A stretch of 64,000 bases of DNA from an uncultured bacterium. GTDB taxonomy: Bacteria > Planctomycetota > UBA1135 > GCA-002686595. The notes beneath the pieces were generated by a model. That model did not search any database. It worked only from the letters and a program-made list of their open reading frames with translations, and had not been told where the DNA came from. This document shows positions 7,770 to 19,006 of the stretch, piece after piece (position 1 is the stretch's first letter; each line of letters starts with the position of its first letter). Where the stretch lies: NCBI GenBank assembly GCA_937896235.1, contig CALBMX010000032.1:62001-126000 (forward strand), written 5' to 3'. The position numbers and the translations under genes are program-made.

Positions 7770-9692
7770 ATGACTGCCAAGCGATCCCCAAAGACCGGCC
7801 CCCATCTTTTGCGAGTCAACGATCCTAGTGATCTCAAAGAGCTCTCTTCGGCCGAGCTTGTGGACCTTTGTGAAGAAATTCGCACGTTCCTACTCGATAC
7901 CGTGCAGCAGACGGGTGGCCACCTCGGGAGTAACCTCGGGGTTATCGAGCTGACCGTCGCGCTCCACAAAGTGTTCAGCTTCAAACGCGACCGCCTTGTG
8001 TTTGACGTGAGCCACCAGTGCTACCCGCACAAGATCCTAACGGGACGTCGTGAGAGGTTTCCGACTCTGCGTCAGACCGACGGGCTTTGCGGGTTTACAC
8101 ATCCAGACGAATCTCCCTTCGACATCTTTCACTTCGGCCATGCCGGCACCTCGATTGGCGTCGGGCTCGGGCTTGCCCTGGGGACAGCGGGCGCTTCGCC
8201 GCGTCCCCACGTCGTGAGTGTGATCGGTGATGCGAGCCTAGCCTCAGGTGTGGCTTTCGAGTCGCTCTCCGCAGCCGGCGCAAGCGGCGAGCGCATGCTT
8301 GTTGTGCTCAATGACAACGAGTGGTCGATTAGCCGAAGCGTCGGTGCTCTAGCTCGGTACCTGTCTCGCATTCGCTCCAATCGTGTTGTGCAGCGGGCGC
8401 ACCAAGAAATTCAAGGACTCTTGCAGTCCATCCCTCTTGTTGGAAAGAAAGTTGATCAACTTGGCGAGGTTCTGCGCCACAGCCTTGTTCCCGGCCATGT
8501 GTTTGAAGAGCTTGGAGTTTCGTACGTCGGGCCGATTGATGGCCACGATGTCAACGGCCTGATCGAAGCTCTTGAGCGCGTCCGCGAACTCGACGGCGTC
8601 ACCCTACTTCACATCCTCACCGAAAAGGGCCGCGGTCATCCGACTGCGCCCGAACATCCCGAACGGCACCACGCAGCCAAGCCACCGACGGATCGCGTTC
8701 TGTCACCCTCCGAATCCGAACCGAAAGTCCAAGGCCCCTCGTTCACATCTGTATTCGCCAAGGCAGTCGAGGACATCGCCGCTTCAGATGTGCGTGTGCA
8801 TACATTGACGGGAGGGATGCCATCAGGAACGGGGCTACTCGACTTTGCAGCTCGCTTTCCCGCGCGCTTTCACGACACAGGGATCACTGAACAGCATGCC
8901 GTCTCTATGGCCGCAGGGATGGCGAAATCTGGATTGCGACCCATTGTGGCTATCTATTCGACTTTCCTACAGCGTGCCTACGATCAGGTTTTTCAAGAGG
9001 TCGTGTTGCAAGACCTACCCGTCATGTTCTGCATGGACCGCGCCGGGCTGGTGGGATCGGATGGTCCAACCCATAACGGTGTGTTTGACATAGCCTATCT
9101 GCGCTGCCTTCCAGGGATCGTTCTTTGCTCGCCGCGAGACGCTACCGACACGCGGCGTATGATCGAAATGTACATGCATCAAAACAGGCCGGTTGCGATG
9201 CGCTATCCGCGCGGATCCTGCCCGGCCGATGAGCGCATTCCCGCGTCTGAGCGACGTGAAATGACTCCCGGTAAGGCCGAGGTTCTGATTGAAGGTCAGC
9301 TTGACGATGGGGTCGCCATCTGGGCTTTTGGCCCGATGGTGCAGACAGCCCTCGAGGCCGAGGCCGAGCTGCGCTCCAAAGGGATCGAAGTTTGTGTCGT
9401 CGACGCTCGCTTTGCCAAACCCATTGACGAAGACCTTCTTTTCGAACATGCCGGCCGCGCTCGATTGATCCTTACCTTGGAAGAGCACCAACGATCCGGT
9501 GGTTTCGGGTCTGCGGTGCTTGAGTGCTTGTCCCGCAACCCTGGCACCAAAGCCCGGGTCCGCATGCTCGCCATTGCCGATCGCTTTGTCAATCACATGA
9601 CCAGTCGAGACGAGCAGCATGTTGTTGCTGGCATCAGCACGAGAGACGTTGTGCGCTCGGTGGAGCAATCCCTCCGTGGCGTACGCGCCTAA
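7770..9692 (+). CDS. dxs: 1-deoxy-D-xylulose-5-phosphate synthase
   Basis: This 640-residue thiamine-diphosphate enzyme joins pyruvate and glyceraldehyde 3-phosphate in the first step of the MEP isoprenoid pathway. Domains are in the normal order: a TPP-binding domain with HFGHAGTSIGVGLG and the GD..NDN cofactor motif, a transketolase pyrimidine domain (DRAGLVGSDGPTHNG near residue 430), and a C-terminal transketolase domain (VVDARFAKPID). The usual IGDG is IGDA here; the metal-binding aspartate and the NDN are kept, so activity is expected. The start at 7770 is preferred over an ATG at 7731, which lies closer to ispA and adds 13 unconserved residues. It ends 12 bases before nadK, so NAD kinase is probably co-transcribed; the pathway uses NADPH at its next step. 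Confidence 0.95.
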   Translation: MTAKRSPKTGPHLLRVNDPSDLKELSSAELVDLCEEIRTFLLDTVQQTGGHLGSNLGVIELTVALHKVFSFKRDRLVFDVSHQCYPHKILTGRRERFPTLRQTDGLCGFTHPDESPFDIFHFGHAGTSIGVGLGLALGTAGASPRPHVVSVIGDASLASGVAFESLSAAGASGERMLVVLNDNEWSISRSVGALARYLSRIRSNRVVQRAHQEIQGLLQSIPLVGKKVDQLGEVLRHSLVPGHVFEELGVSYVGPIDGHDVNGLIEALERVRELDGVTLLHILTEKGRGHPTAPEHPERHHAAKPPTDRVLSPSESEPKVQGPSFTSVFAKAVEDIAASDVRVHTLTGGMPSGTGLLDFAARFPARFHDTGITEQHAVSMAAGMAKSGLRPIVAIYSTFLQRAYDQVFQEVVLQDLPVMFCMDRAGLVGSDGPTHNGVFDIAYLRCLPGIVLCSPRDATDTRRMIEMYMHQNRPVAMRYPRGSCPADERIPASERREMTPGKAEVLIEGQLDDGVAIWAFGPMVQTALEAEAELRSKGIEVCVVDARFAKPIDEDLLFEHAGRARLILTLEEHQRSGGFGSAVLECLSRNPGTKARVRMLAIADRFVNHMTSRDEQHVVAGISTRDVVRSVEQSLRGVRA

Positions 9693-9704
9693 CCCGGCTC
9701 CGTC

Positions 9705-10631
9705 ATGACTGGTTCCGACCTAACCTCAGTCCTCGTCCTCGCGGACTGTCGCAAGGAGGCCGTTCGAGAGTTCCTCCCCAAACTCGAAGAGTGGCTTGGC
9801 AAGCGCAAACTCGAGGTCTTCATCGAGAGCGACATCCGGGGTTACGCGCAGCGCTCTGGTCACGCACCCGAGCGAGCGGCCTCTCCGGTCGCACAGCTGG
9901 CTGTTGTGCTCGGAGGTGATGGAGCGATCCTTGGCGCGGCGCGCGCCTTCGCGGCTCACCCCATACCCATTTTAGGCGTCAACTTCGGCTATCTAGGCTT
10001 CCTCTCCTCAACGCCGCATCCGCGCTGTTTCGAAGTGTTGAGTACTGCGCTGGCGAACAACTGCTCCGTTGAGCCGCGTATGCGTTTGATCGCCGAGCTC
10101 AACAGTGGTGGCACTGCGGTCGCCCTCAACGACGTCGTCTTACAGCGCGGGTCCCACCAAGGGTTGCTGACGGTCTCCATGTCGATCGGGGAGGAGTGGG
10201 TGACAAACTATCGTGGGGATGGAGTCATCGTGGCGACTCCCAGTGGCTCGACGGCCTACTCGCTCGCTGCAGGTGGACCCGTTATGGCGCCTTCGATGCT
10301 TGGCATTGTTGTCACGCCTCTCTCCTCGCAAGGGCTGTCCAACCGCCCTATCGTCTTACACCCGGATTCGGAGCTCGTTCTGACGGTTACCGTTGCATCT
10401 GGAATCACGACCCTTGTGATTGATGGCCAGGGGTTTTACCCCATGGAGCCAGGCTCTTCGGTTCGCATTCGCCGGCACCCCGAACCGTATCCGATTCTCG
10501 TGATGGATGGGCTCGACCCCTACCGCCGACTTCGCGAGCGCTTGGGTTGGGCTACGGAGTTGCCCGGGGACCGAAGCGCTGGACCGCCACCGCCAGTGGA
10601 CTGGAGTCGCGACTCCGAAGGACCCTATTAA
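9705..10631 (+). CDS. nadK: NAD kinase
   Basis: This 308-residue kinase phosphorylates NAD to NADP. The catalytic GGDG motif occurs at about residues 70-73 (VVLGGDGAIL), followed by GVNFGYLGFL, the ALNDVV strand and the YRGDGVIVATPSGSTAYS nucleotide-binding region, all diagnostic for NadK. Length is normal for the bacterial enzyme. It is the last gene of the xseB-ispA-dxs unit. About 100 bases without recognisable features separate it from the oppositely transcribed ABC transporter. Confidence 0.95.
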   Translation: MTGSDLTSVLVLADCRKEAVREFLPKLEEWLGKRKLEVFIESDIRGYAQRSGHAPERAASPVAQLAVVLGGDGAILGAARAFAAHPIPILGVNFGYLGFLSSTPHPRCFEVLSTALANNCSVEPRMRLIAELNSGGTAVALNDVVLQRGSHQGLLTVSMSIGEEWVTNYRGDGVIVATPSGSTAYSLAAGGPVMAPSMLGIVVTPLSSQGLSNRPIVLHPDSELVLTVTVASGITTLVIDGQGFYPMEPGSSVRIRRHPEPYPILVMDGLDPYRRLRERLGWATELPGDRSAGPPPPVDWSRDSEGPY

Positions 10632-10737
10632 TCAGCGCTAGAATGTGGACCTGATCGACGAACCTTTTCCGTAGCTGAGAACGTCGAGCCAACCTCCTTG
10701 GGGAGAGGGGTACCTGCGCGACCGACTGGCGGGTCCG

Positions 10738-11589
10738 CTAAGCCTCGTTCGCTTCCAAAGCGACCCGAGCCGCATCTTCAGCAGCCACTGACTCCGACGA
10801 CTGCATCAAACCGTCGACCATATGCAGAACGCGGTCACAGCGCTCCGCAACATTGCCGTCATGTGTGACCAGCAGCAACGACAAGAGACGCCGCTCTTGC
10901 TCTGCAAAGATGATGTCGAGGATACTCTGCCCGGTAGCACTATCGAGGTTCCCTGTGGGTTCATCCGCGATCAAAATGGGGGGGTCGAGGATGAGTGCTC
11001 GCGCGATAGAGACACGCTGCTTTTCGCCTCCCGAGAGTTGCGATGGGCGGTGTTTTAGGCGGTCTCCCAAGCCAAAGCTATGGAGCAGCTCGGACGCCTT
11101 CTCAGTGAGCTCGCGGCGGCGCTTACGACCGCCCAACCCGAGAAAACCCGCTGGATCAATCATCCCGGGAAGGATGACATTCTCTACTGCGGAGAGCTCG
11201 GGCAGCAGGTGGTACATTTGAAACACAAAACCGATGCGGTGGTTGCGTAGGCGTGCACGATCCAACGGGGAGAGTGCCCATGCATCGATCCCTTCGATTC
11301 GGATCTTGCCGGAGGATGGGCGATCCAGAAGGCCAAGGGAGTGCAGCAGGGTGGACTTTCCGGCGCCGGAGGCGCCAACCAATCCCAATTTTTCGCCGGG
11401 CGCCAAGTCCATGTCGACGCCAAACAATACACCAAGCTCGCGGTTGCCAATTTGGAAATGCCGCTTGATTTGAACGGCCTGTAGGGCGGACTCGCTTCCT
11501 GACTTGGGCTCTACGAAGGGTCCTGCTGCTCCGGAGAGCTCCGGAGAGCGGGGCGCATTTGTGCTTGTGGAGTCGTTGAATGCGGTCAC
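10738..11589 (-). CDS. lolD: ABC transporter ATPase, LolD/MacB type
   Basis: This 283-residue ATP-binding subunit has Walker A GASGAGKST, the signature LSGGEKQRVSIARAL, Walker B LIADEPTGNLDS and the H-loop TH. The SxGNLDSxTGxxILD segment is typical of the LolD/MacB/FtsE branch, which powers extraction of lipoproteins or substrates from the inner membrane rather than transport across it. About 40 residues precede the conserved core, longer than E. coli LolD. The start is a GTG at 11589 whose first base is shared with the TAG stop of the permease gene, so the two are translationally coupled. The many lipoproteins in this window (for example at 22071, 38932 and 44057) are possible cargo; that link is inference. 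Confidence 0.88.
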   Translation of the reverse strand: MTAFNDSTSTNAPRSPELSGAAGPFVEPKSGSESALQAVQIKRHFQIGNRELGVLFGVDMDLAPGEKLGLVGASGAGKSTLLHSLGLLDRPSSGKIRIEGIDAWALSPLDRARLRNHRIGFVFQMYHLLPELSAVENVILPGMIDPAGFLGLGGRKRRRELTEKASELLHSFGLGDRLKHRPSQLSGGEKQRVSIARALILDPPILIADEPTGNLDSATGQSILDIIFAEQERRLLSLLLVTHDGNVAERCDRVLHMVDGLMQSSESVAAEDAARVALEANEA

Positions 11590-12989
11590 TATTCGTACCT
11601 CAAGGCTTCAATGGGGTCGGTCCTTGCCGCACTCCATGCGGGCAGGGCCGCGAACAACAACGTGCATAGGAATGTTCCCGCCACGATGAGTGCGACCGCT
11701 GTGGGGTCGACATCGGCGGGAATGTGATCGAAGAGGTAGACCTCGCGATTGAAAATCTGAACGCCGAGTGCATCGGAAAGCCAGCGCTCGATGGGATCGA
11801 TTTTATAGGCGGCCCAAACACCGGCGCCGGCACCAAGAATCGTCCCGATCAATGCGTCCCAAAATGCGACCAATAGAAAGGTCGCCATAATCCCGCGTGG
11901 CGTCGCTCCAATCGCAGTAAGGATGCCGATGTCACGGCGCTTCTCTGTGACCATCATGGAGAGGATTGCAAAAATGCAAAATCCGGCGACGACAAGGACC
12001 AAGCTCAACATGATCGCCATGAGCGTGCGCTCGTTTTCGATGGCGCCGAGCAGAGATGCCCGGAATTCTTCCCATGTCTTCACCTCACTTGTAAACCCAC
12101 GAACTAGGGCCATGAGGGCAACGCTATGGCGGAGGTCGTCTCGGAAGGCGATACCATCGGCATCGTAATCCTTGAGGCGAATAAGGATCTCCGAGTACTC
12201 GCGGGCGTCACCGATCAAGATCTGAAGGGGGTCGAGCTCGACGTAGATGCGCTCGAGATCCATCTCGTTCTCACCACTCCGGAACGTACCACCAACAACA
12301 AATTTCTTGTTGTTAGTGGGGAGGGCATCCGCATTGTTATCGCTTTGCGGGATGATGGTGGCGACTTGAACCACTTCGCCCTGCCGAAGTCCGAGTCGGC
12401 TAAAGAGCTGTTCGCCGATCAGGACGACTGGAAGCCTCTTGGGGCTCTCGGGTTTGTAGCTTGCAGGTAGTGCAAAGGGGTCGTCGATATTGTCAACATG
12501 CCTTCCCCTGGGCCTGCCTCCCTTATCTACCGTTGGAGCCCGCGAGAGGGCCTCACGGAAATTTGTCGCCGAGAACTCCTGCTCGAAGTCAATGCCGACG
12601 ATCTGCACCATCGGCAAGTCGTTCATCTGGCTATTGCCAAGGAAAGCAATCGCACGATCGGCGTTATTGCCCTCCTGTGTGATGATGCCCGGCCAGACGA
12701 GATGTGTAGAAGCCGCATCCACTCTAGGATCCGCTTGGATCACGGCGAGTAGCCGATCCGGGCTCGGCGGAATAAGTCGTCTATCCCCGTTTTCCCGTTC
12801 GAGTTGGATGGGCTGAACGAGGATGTCCGAGAGGCTTCCGCGGATGCTAGAGCGGGCTTCGTTTAGGAAGCCCGTCATGATCGAGAGGATTAAGATCAGC
12901 GCTGAGACGGCTACAAAAATCCCACCGATTCCGATGAGGTTCGTGCGCCGCTGAGTCAGGTAGCGCCAGCTGAGGAAGGAGCGAAACAT
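11589..12989 (-). CDS. LolC/LolE-type lipoprotein-releasing permease
   Basis: This 466-residue FtsX-family permease has one N-terminal membrane segment (about 18-40), a large periplasmic domain (about 45-320) and three C-terminal membrane segments. The stretch WEEFRASLLGAIENERTLM just before the second segment and EKRRDIGILTAIGATPRGI after it match LolC/LolE; the C-terminus PAWSAARTDPIEALRYE is the family ending. Only one permease gene is present, so the complex may be a homodimer, as in bacteria with a single LolCE-like (LolF) protein. It lies 12 bases after lysS and overlaps lolD by one base, forming lysS-lolCE-lolD. Confidence 0.88.
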   Translation of the reverse strand: MFRSFLSWRYLTQRRTNLIGIGGIFVAVSALILILSIMTGFLNEARSSIRGSLSDILVQPIQLERENGDRRLIPPSPDRLLAVIQADPRVDAASTHLVWPGIITQEGNNADRAIAFLGNSQMNDLPMVQIVGIDFEQEFSATNFREALSRAPTVDKGGRPRGRHVDNIDDPFALPASYKPESPKRLPVVLIGEQLFSRLGLRQGEVVQVATIIPQSDNNADALPTNNKKFVVGGTFRSGENEMDLERIYVELDPLQILIGDAREYSEILIRLKDYDADGIAFRDDLRHSVALMALVRGFTSEVKTWEEFRASLLGAIENERTLMAIMLSLVLVVAGFCIFAILSMMVTEKRRDIGILTAIGATPRGIMATFLLVAFWDALIGTILGAGAGVWAAYKIDPIERWLSDALGVQIFNREVYLFDHIPADVDPTAVALIVAGTFLCTLLFAALPAWSAARTDPIEALRYE

Positions 12990-13001
12990 GTAGGAGTGAT
13001 C

Positions 13002-14528
13002 TTACTCCGCGGGTGACACAGCGGAGTCGTCGGATGTCTCGATCGACTCATCATTTGCACTTTGCCTGCGCATCGTCGGGAAAAGAAGGACGTCGCGAAT
13101 GGAATCTTGGCCCGTTAGAACCATGACCAAACGGTCGATGCCGATACCCAGCCCACCTGCGGGCGGCATCCCGTATTCGAGGGCTTGCACATAGTCCACG
13201 TCGACCTCCCCCGGAGTTTCGGGGTCTTTCATCGCGACCTGCTCCTCGAATTTCTCCATTTGCAGAAGGGGATCGTTGAGCTCGGAGAAGGCATTCGCAA
13301 GCTCCATGCCGCCTATGAAGAGCTCAAATCGCTCGGCGAACACTGGGTTTTCGGGGTCAGGTTTCGCCAGGGGGCAAATAGCAGCGGGGTAGTGTGTGAC
13401 AAAAATCGGGCCGCCGAGGTGAGGCTCGACGGTCTCGTCAAAGACCTCACCAACGAGCTTCCAATGGCCGAGTCCAGGGGCGACGGTTACGCCTAACTCC
13501 TTGGCGCGCGCGGCGACGGCGGCCTCGTCGTGGATGCTGACCCCGTTGTTGTGCTTTGCAAACAGGTCGTCGTAGCGCTCGCGCTGGAAGGGCGCCTGCA
13601 CGCTGTAATTCTCGCCGCGGAAAACGATCTCCGTTGTCCCGAGGATATCCGTGGCGGCTCCGCTGATCATCGTCTCCGAGATCTCCATCATGTGAGTGAA
13701 GTCGGCTTGCGCCTCGTACAGCTCTAGCATGGTGAACTCGGGGTTGTGCCTGTTGGAGAGGCCCTCGTTGCGGAAGTTGCGCGCGAACTCGAACACACGC
13801 TCAAGCCCGCCGACGATCAGCCTCTTGAGGTAGAGTTCTGGCGCAATGCGCAGGAAGAGCTCCATGTCAAGCGCGTTGTGGTGCGTCGAAAATGGAAGTG
13901 CGTTAGCGCCTCCGAGCACGGGGTGCAGCGTTGGGGTTTCGACTTCCAGGTATCCGCGGCCCTCGAGAAAGGTGCGGATGTGACTCAAAATCCGGCTGCG
14001 TGTGATAAAAACGTCGCGCACTCCTTCGGATGCCCAAAGGTCGACGTAACGGCGCCGATAGCGCGCCTCTTTATCGGCAAGGCCGTGGAATTTTTCCGGA
14101 GGCGGAGCCAGCGCTTTGGACTGCAGCTTTACCTCTTCCGCCCAAATCGTGAGCTCGCCCTTTTGCGTCCAACCCAGCTCGCCTGTGATGGCAACGAGGT
14201 CACCCGCGTCCAGGAACTTGCGCTGGGGCCACCAGTCCGGTGTCGGACCTTTTTCCATGCGACCCTTTTGGATACCGACTTGGAGCCGGCCCGTGCGATC
14301 TTGAATAGGCGCGAAGATGAGCTTCCCAAAATCGCGCGTACCCATCATTCGGCCGGCGATGGTGACCGTTTGGCCGATCAGCTCGCCGGGCTCTTCGCTT
14401 GTGCCTCCGCCTTTGTGAACGTCGGCAACAGAAGTTGCTTGGACACCACGGGCGGGGTACGGATCGATTCCAGCCTCGCGCATGCGTGCGAGCTTTGCCA
14501 GGCGATCGGGGTGAATGAGGTCCGTCAT
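13002..14528 (-). CDS. lysS: lysyl-tRNA synthetase, class II
   Basis: This 508-residue enzyme attaches lysine to tRNA-Lys. An OB-fold anticodon-binding domain (about 40-145, with QTVTIAGRMMGTRDFGKL) precedes the class II catalytic core. Motif 2 reads FEFARNFRNEGLSNRHNPEF and motif 3 GLGIGIDRLVMVLTGQDSIR, both close to consensus. I chose the ATG at 14528 (MTDLIHPDRL). The frame continues upstream through the tRNA-Ala gene, which cannot be coding. The start is preceded by AAGG. A terminator between the tRNA and this gene (14582-14610) suggests that lysS has its own promoter. It continues into the LolC/E and LolD genes. Confidence 0.95.
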   Translation of the reverse strand: MTDLIHPDRLAKLARMREAGIDPYPARGVQATSVADVHKGGGTSEEPGELIGQTVTIAGRMMGTRDFGKLIFAPIQDRTGRLQVGIQKGRMEKGPTPDWWPQRKFLDAGDLVAITGELGWTQKGELTIWAEEVKLQSKALAPPPEKFHGLADKEARYRRRYVDLWASEGVRDVFITRSRILSHIRTFLEGRGYLEVETPTLHPVLGGANALPFSTHHNALDMELFLRIAPELYLKRLIVGGLERVFEFARNFRNEGLSNRHNPEFTMLELYEAQADFTHMMEISETMISGAATDILGTTEIVFRGENYSVQAPFQRERYDDLFAKHNNGVSIHDEAAVAARAKELGVTVAPGLGHWKLVGEVFDETVEPHLGGPIFVTHYPAAICPLAKPDPENPVFAERFELFIGGMELANAFSELNDPLLQMEKFEEQVAMKDPETPGEVDVDYVQALEYGMPPAGGLGIGIDRLVMVLTGQDSIRDVLLFPTMRRQSANDESIETSDDSAVSPAE

Positions 14529-14581
14529 AGGAGCACCTTTACTTTGGTCTAGGCTTGGCCCAGAACTGTTCTTAAACGAAA

Positions 14582-14610
14582 AGACGCCAGCGTCTGTGGG
14601 GCTGGCGTCT
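14582..14610 (-). terminator. rho-independent terminator after tRNA-Ala
   Basis: A perfect nine-base inverted repeat (14582-14590 and 14602-14610) with an 11-base loop lies just downstream of the tRNA on the minus strand and is followed by TTTTCGTTT, the usual U-rich tail. It separates the tRNA from lysS. Confidence 0.85.
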
Positions 14611-14618
14611 CTATTCGG

Positions 14619-14694
14619 TGGTGGAGGATAGGGGATTTGAACCCCTGACTTCCACAATGCCATTGTGGCGCTCTACCAACTGAGCTAATCCCCC
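14619..14694 (-). tRNA. tRNA-Ala (anticodon GGC)
   Basis: The 76-base gene folds into a full cloverleaf on the minus strand: acceptor GGGGGAT/ATCCTCC, D arm GCTC/GAGC, anticodon stem CCACA/TGTGG with loop ATGGCAT (anticodon GGC, T33 present) and T arm AGGGG/CCCCT with TTCAAAT. Discriminator A73 and CCA are encoded. The acceptor stem holds the G3:U70 wobble pair that identifies alanine tRNAs, which independently supports the anticodon reading. Confidence 0.97.
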
Positions 14695-14913
14695 GAATTG
14701 TGGAGTCGGGACAAGCCCGGTCCGGCACTTGGGAACGCAATACGCACCCTCATGTCGCGCTGAGAATGCCAGCGAGATAGCCGCTCGTCAATGCTAGGTG
14801 CGCTTTTCTTTGCGTTGAGGCGAACCCAAGGGTGTGTCTCTGGGGTCGCGTGACTATGCTATTGGGCTCGACCTTTCCTATAAGTAGCTGTGATAGCGCG
14901 TTTTGCGCCTCTA

Positions 14914-17544
<2,631 letters not shown>

Positions 17545-17587
17545 GCGGCAAGCACTCGACTCCCCCCCCCTCAGATAAAGATCCCCC

Positions 17588-18994
17588 ATGGCACTAACTA
17601 AGAACTACGGGCTTGGCTCCGAAGCGCTGCTTGACGCAGCCGTCGAGCTCGTCGAACGAGCTCACGAACGCGACACGGTTTTCGAGGCCGAAGCGACAGT
17701 CAGACTGACAGTCAACTCCTTCGCACGATTCGCGGATACGGGGCCGACCCAAAGTGCTGAGCGGGCCAAACTCGACGTTCGCTTACGTATTCGACGCGAG
17801 GCCGGAGGCCAGCTTTTTGAAGCTGCTGCAAGTGGCCAAGCTCTCGACGAGATAGCCATGGACTCGCTCATCGATCAGGCCGATTCGATTGCTGCCATTT
17901 CTCCTGCGGTTGGAACACCCATCGAGCTTGGCGGTCATGTCGAGGTCTCCACGGGTACCTGTGATCCCGCGACGCTAACCCATGGCCCTCGGGAAAAAGC
18001 TGCCGCGATCAAGAAGGCGATCGCTGCCGTCCGAGCCGTCGGCGCAACTCCCGCGGGCCTGTTTGATACAACGGGCAGCGCGGTTGCGATCGCAAACTCC
18101 AAAGGCCGGCAGGTTCGAAACGAGTCCACACGGGCATCTTTCGCTCTGACCGTGACGGGGCCTAGCGAGGGTGGCCTCGGTGGCTCGGGTTGGGCGGAGA
18201 GCATTCGAAGCCGCGTGGGGGACCTCGACATTGACAGTGTGATTGAGCGAGCCATTGCAAAGGCCGCAATCGGACAGGAGCGCGGCGCCGTAGAGCCCGG
18301 TGAATACACGGTAATCCTCGAGCCGGCTGCCGTGTCCTCTTTGCTGCTCTTCGCAAGCTACTACGGGTTTGGCGCGAAAGAAGTCGCGGAGAAGTCCTCG
18401 TTTCTTTGCGGGCGAATCGGGGAAAAGGCGTTCGCCGATTCGGTGACGATTATAGATAATTGGAACCACCGCCTACATAAGTCATGCAGTTTTGATGGTG
18501 AGGGAAGTCCCAAACGAGTTACGCCCCTCGTCACCGGCGGCGTCCTTGGAAACCCCGTTACAGACCGCACCTTCGCGGTCAAGTCCGGGGGTGTTGCCGA
18601 AGACTCTACGGGTCACGCTAGCCCTCAACCCTCAAGCAGCGGACCGAGTGCGAGCTGCCTATGCGTTGAGCCCGGAGAGTCCTCGACAGCTGAGTTGATC
18701 GCTGGAGTGAAAAGGGGACTTCTTGTGACCCAGTTTCACTACACCAACATGATCGACCCCCGTGAGATGATGCTGACCGGCATGACGCGCAACGGCTTGT
18801 TTTTGATTGAAGACGGTCAGATCGTAAGGCCCCTCAAGAACCTCCGCTTCACGGAGAGCCTAATGCGGGCGATGGCAAATGTGAAGGCGGTCGGTAGCGA
18901 GTTGGATATCTCCGGCGCGCTCTTTGACGGCGAAGTGATTACACCAGCCCTCTGTGTTGAAGGCTTTCGATTTACCTCATCTACCGACTTTTAG
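17588..18994 (+). CDS. pmbA: TldE/PmbA family metalloprotease subunit
   Basis: This 468-residue protein is the TldE (PmbA) half of the heterodimeric TldD/TldE protease. The N-terminal region has SAERAKLDVRLRI in the substrate-tunnel domain, and the C-terminal region has the beta-barrel pattern with VFVEPG-like CVEPGESSTAELI, GLLVTQFHYTNMID and LTGMTRNGLFLIEDGQIV. The HExxxH zinc motif is absent, as expected for TldE, whose partner supplies the metal. In E. coli the pair trims unfolded peptides, including the microcin B17 precursor and the CcdA antitoxin. No obvious substrate gene is nearby. The tldD gene starts 12 bases after the stop. No ribosome site is visible before the ATG, only a C-rich stretch. 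Confidence 0.9.
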   Translation: MALTKNYGLGSEALLDAAVELVERAHERDTVFEAEATVRLTVNSFARFADTGPTQSAERAKLDVRLRIRREAGGQLFEAAASGQALDEIAMDSLIDQADSIAAISPAVGTPIELGGHVEVSTGTCDPATLTHGPREKAAAIKKAIAAVRAVGATPAGLFDTTGSAVAIANSKGRQVRNESTRASFALTVTGPSEGGLGGSGWAESIRSRVGDLDIDSVIERAIAKAAIGQERGAVEPGEYTVILEPAAVSSLLLFASYYGFGAKEVAEKSSFLCGRIGEKAFADSVTIIDNWNHRLHKSCSFDGEGSPKRVTPLVTGGVLGNPVTDRTFAVKSGGVAEDSTGHASPQPSSSGPSASCLCVEPGESSTAELIAGVKRGLLVTQFHYTNMIDPREMMLTGMTRNGLFLIEDGQIVRPLKNLRFTESLMRAMANVKAVGSELDISGALFDGEVITPALCVEGFRFTSSTDF

Positions 18995-19006
18995 GAGCTT
19001 ACTCCA

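Noticed and set aside
13746-14552. 268-residue open frame on the plus strand opposite lysS
   Set aside because: It is antisense to the well-supported lysyl-tRNA synthetase and has no recognisable domain; long antisense frames are expected in GC-rich coding DNA.
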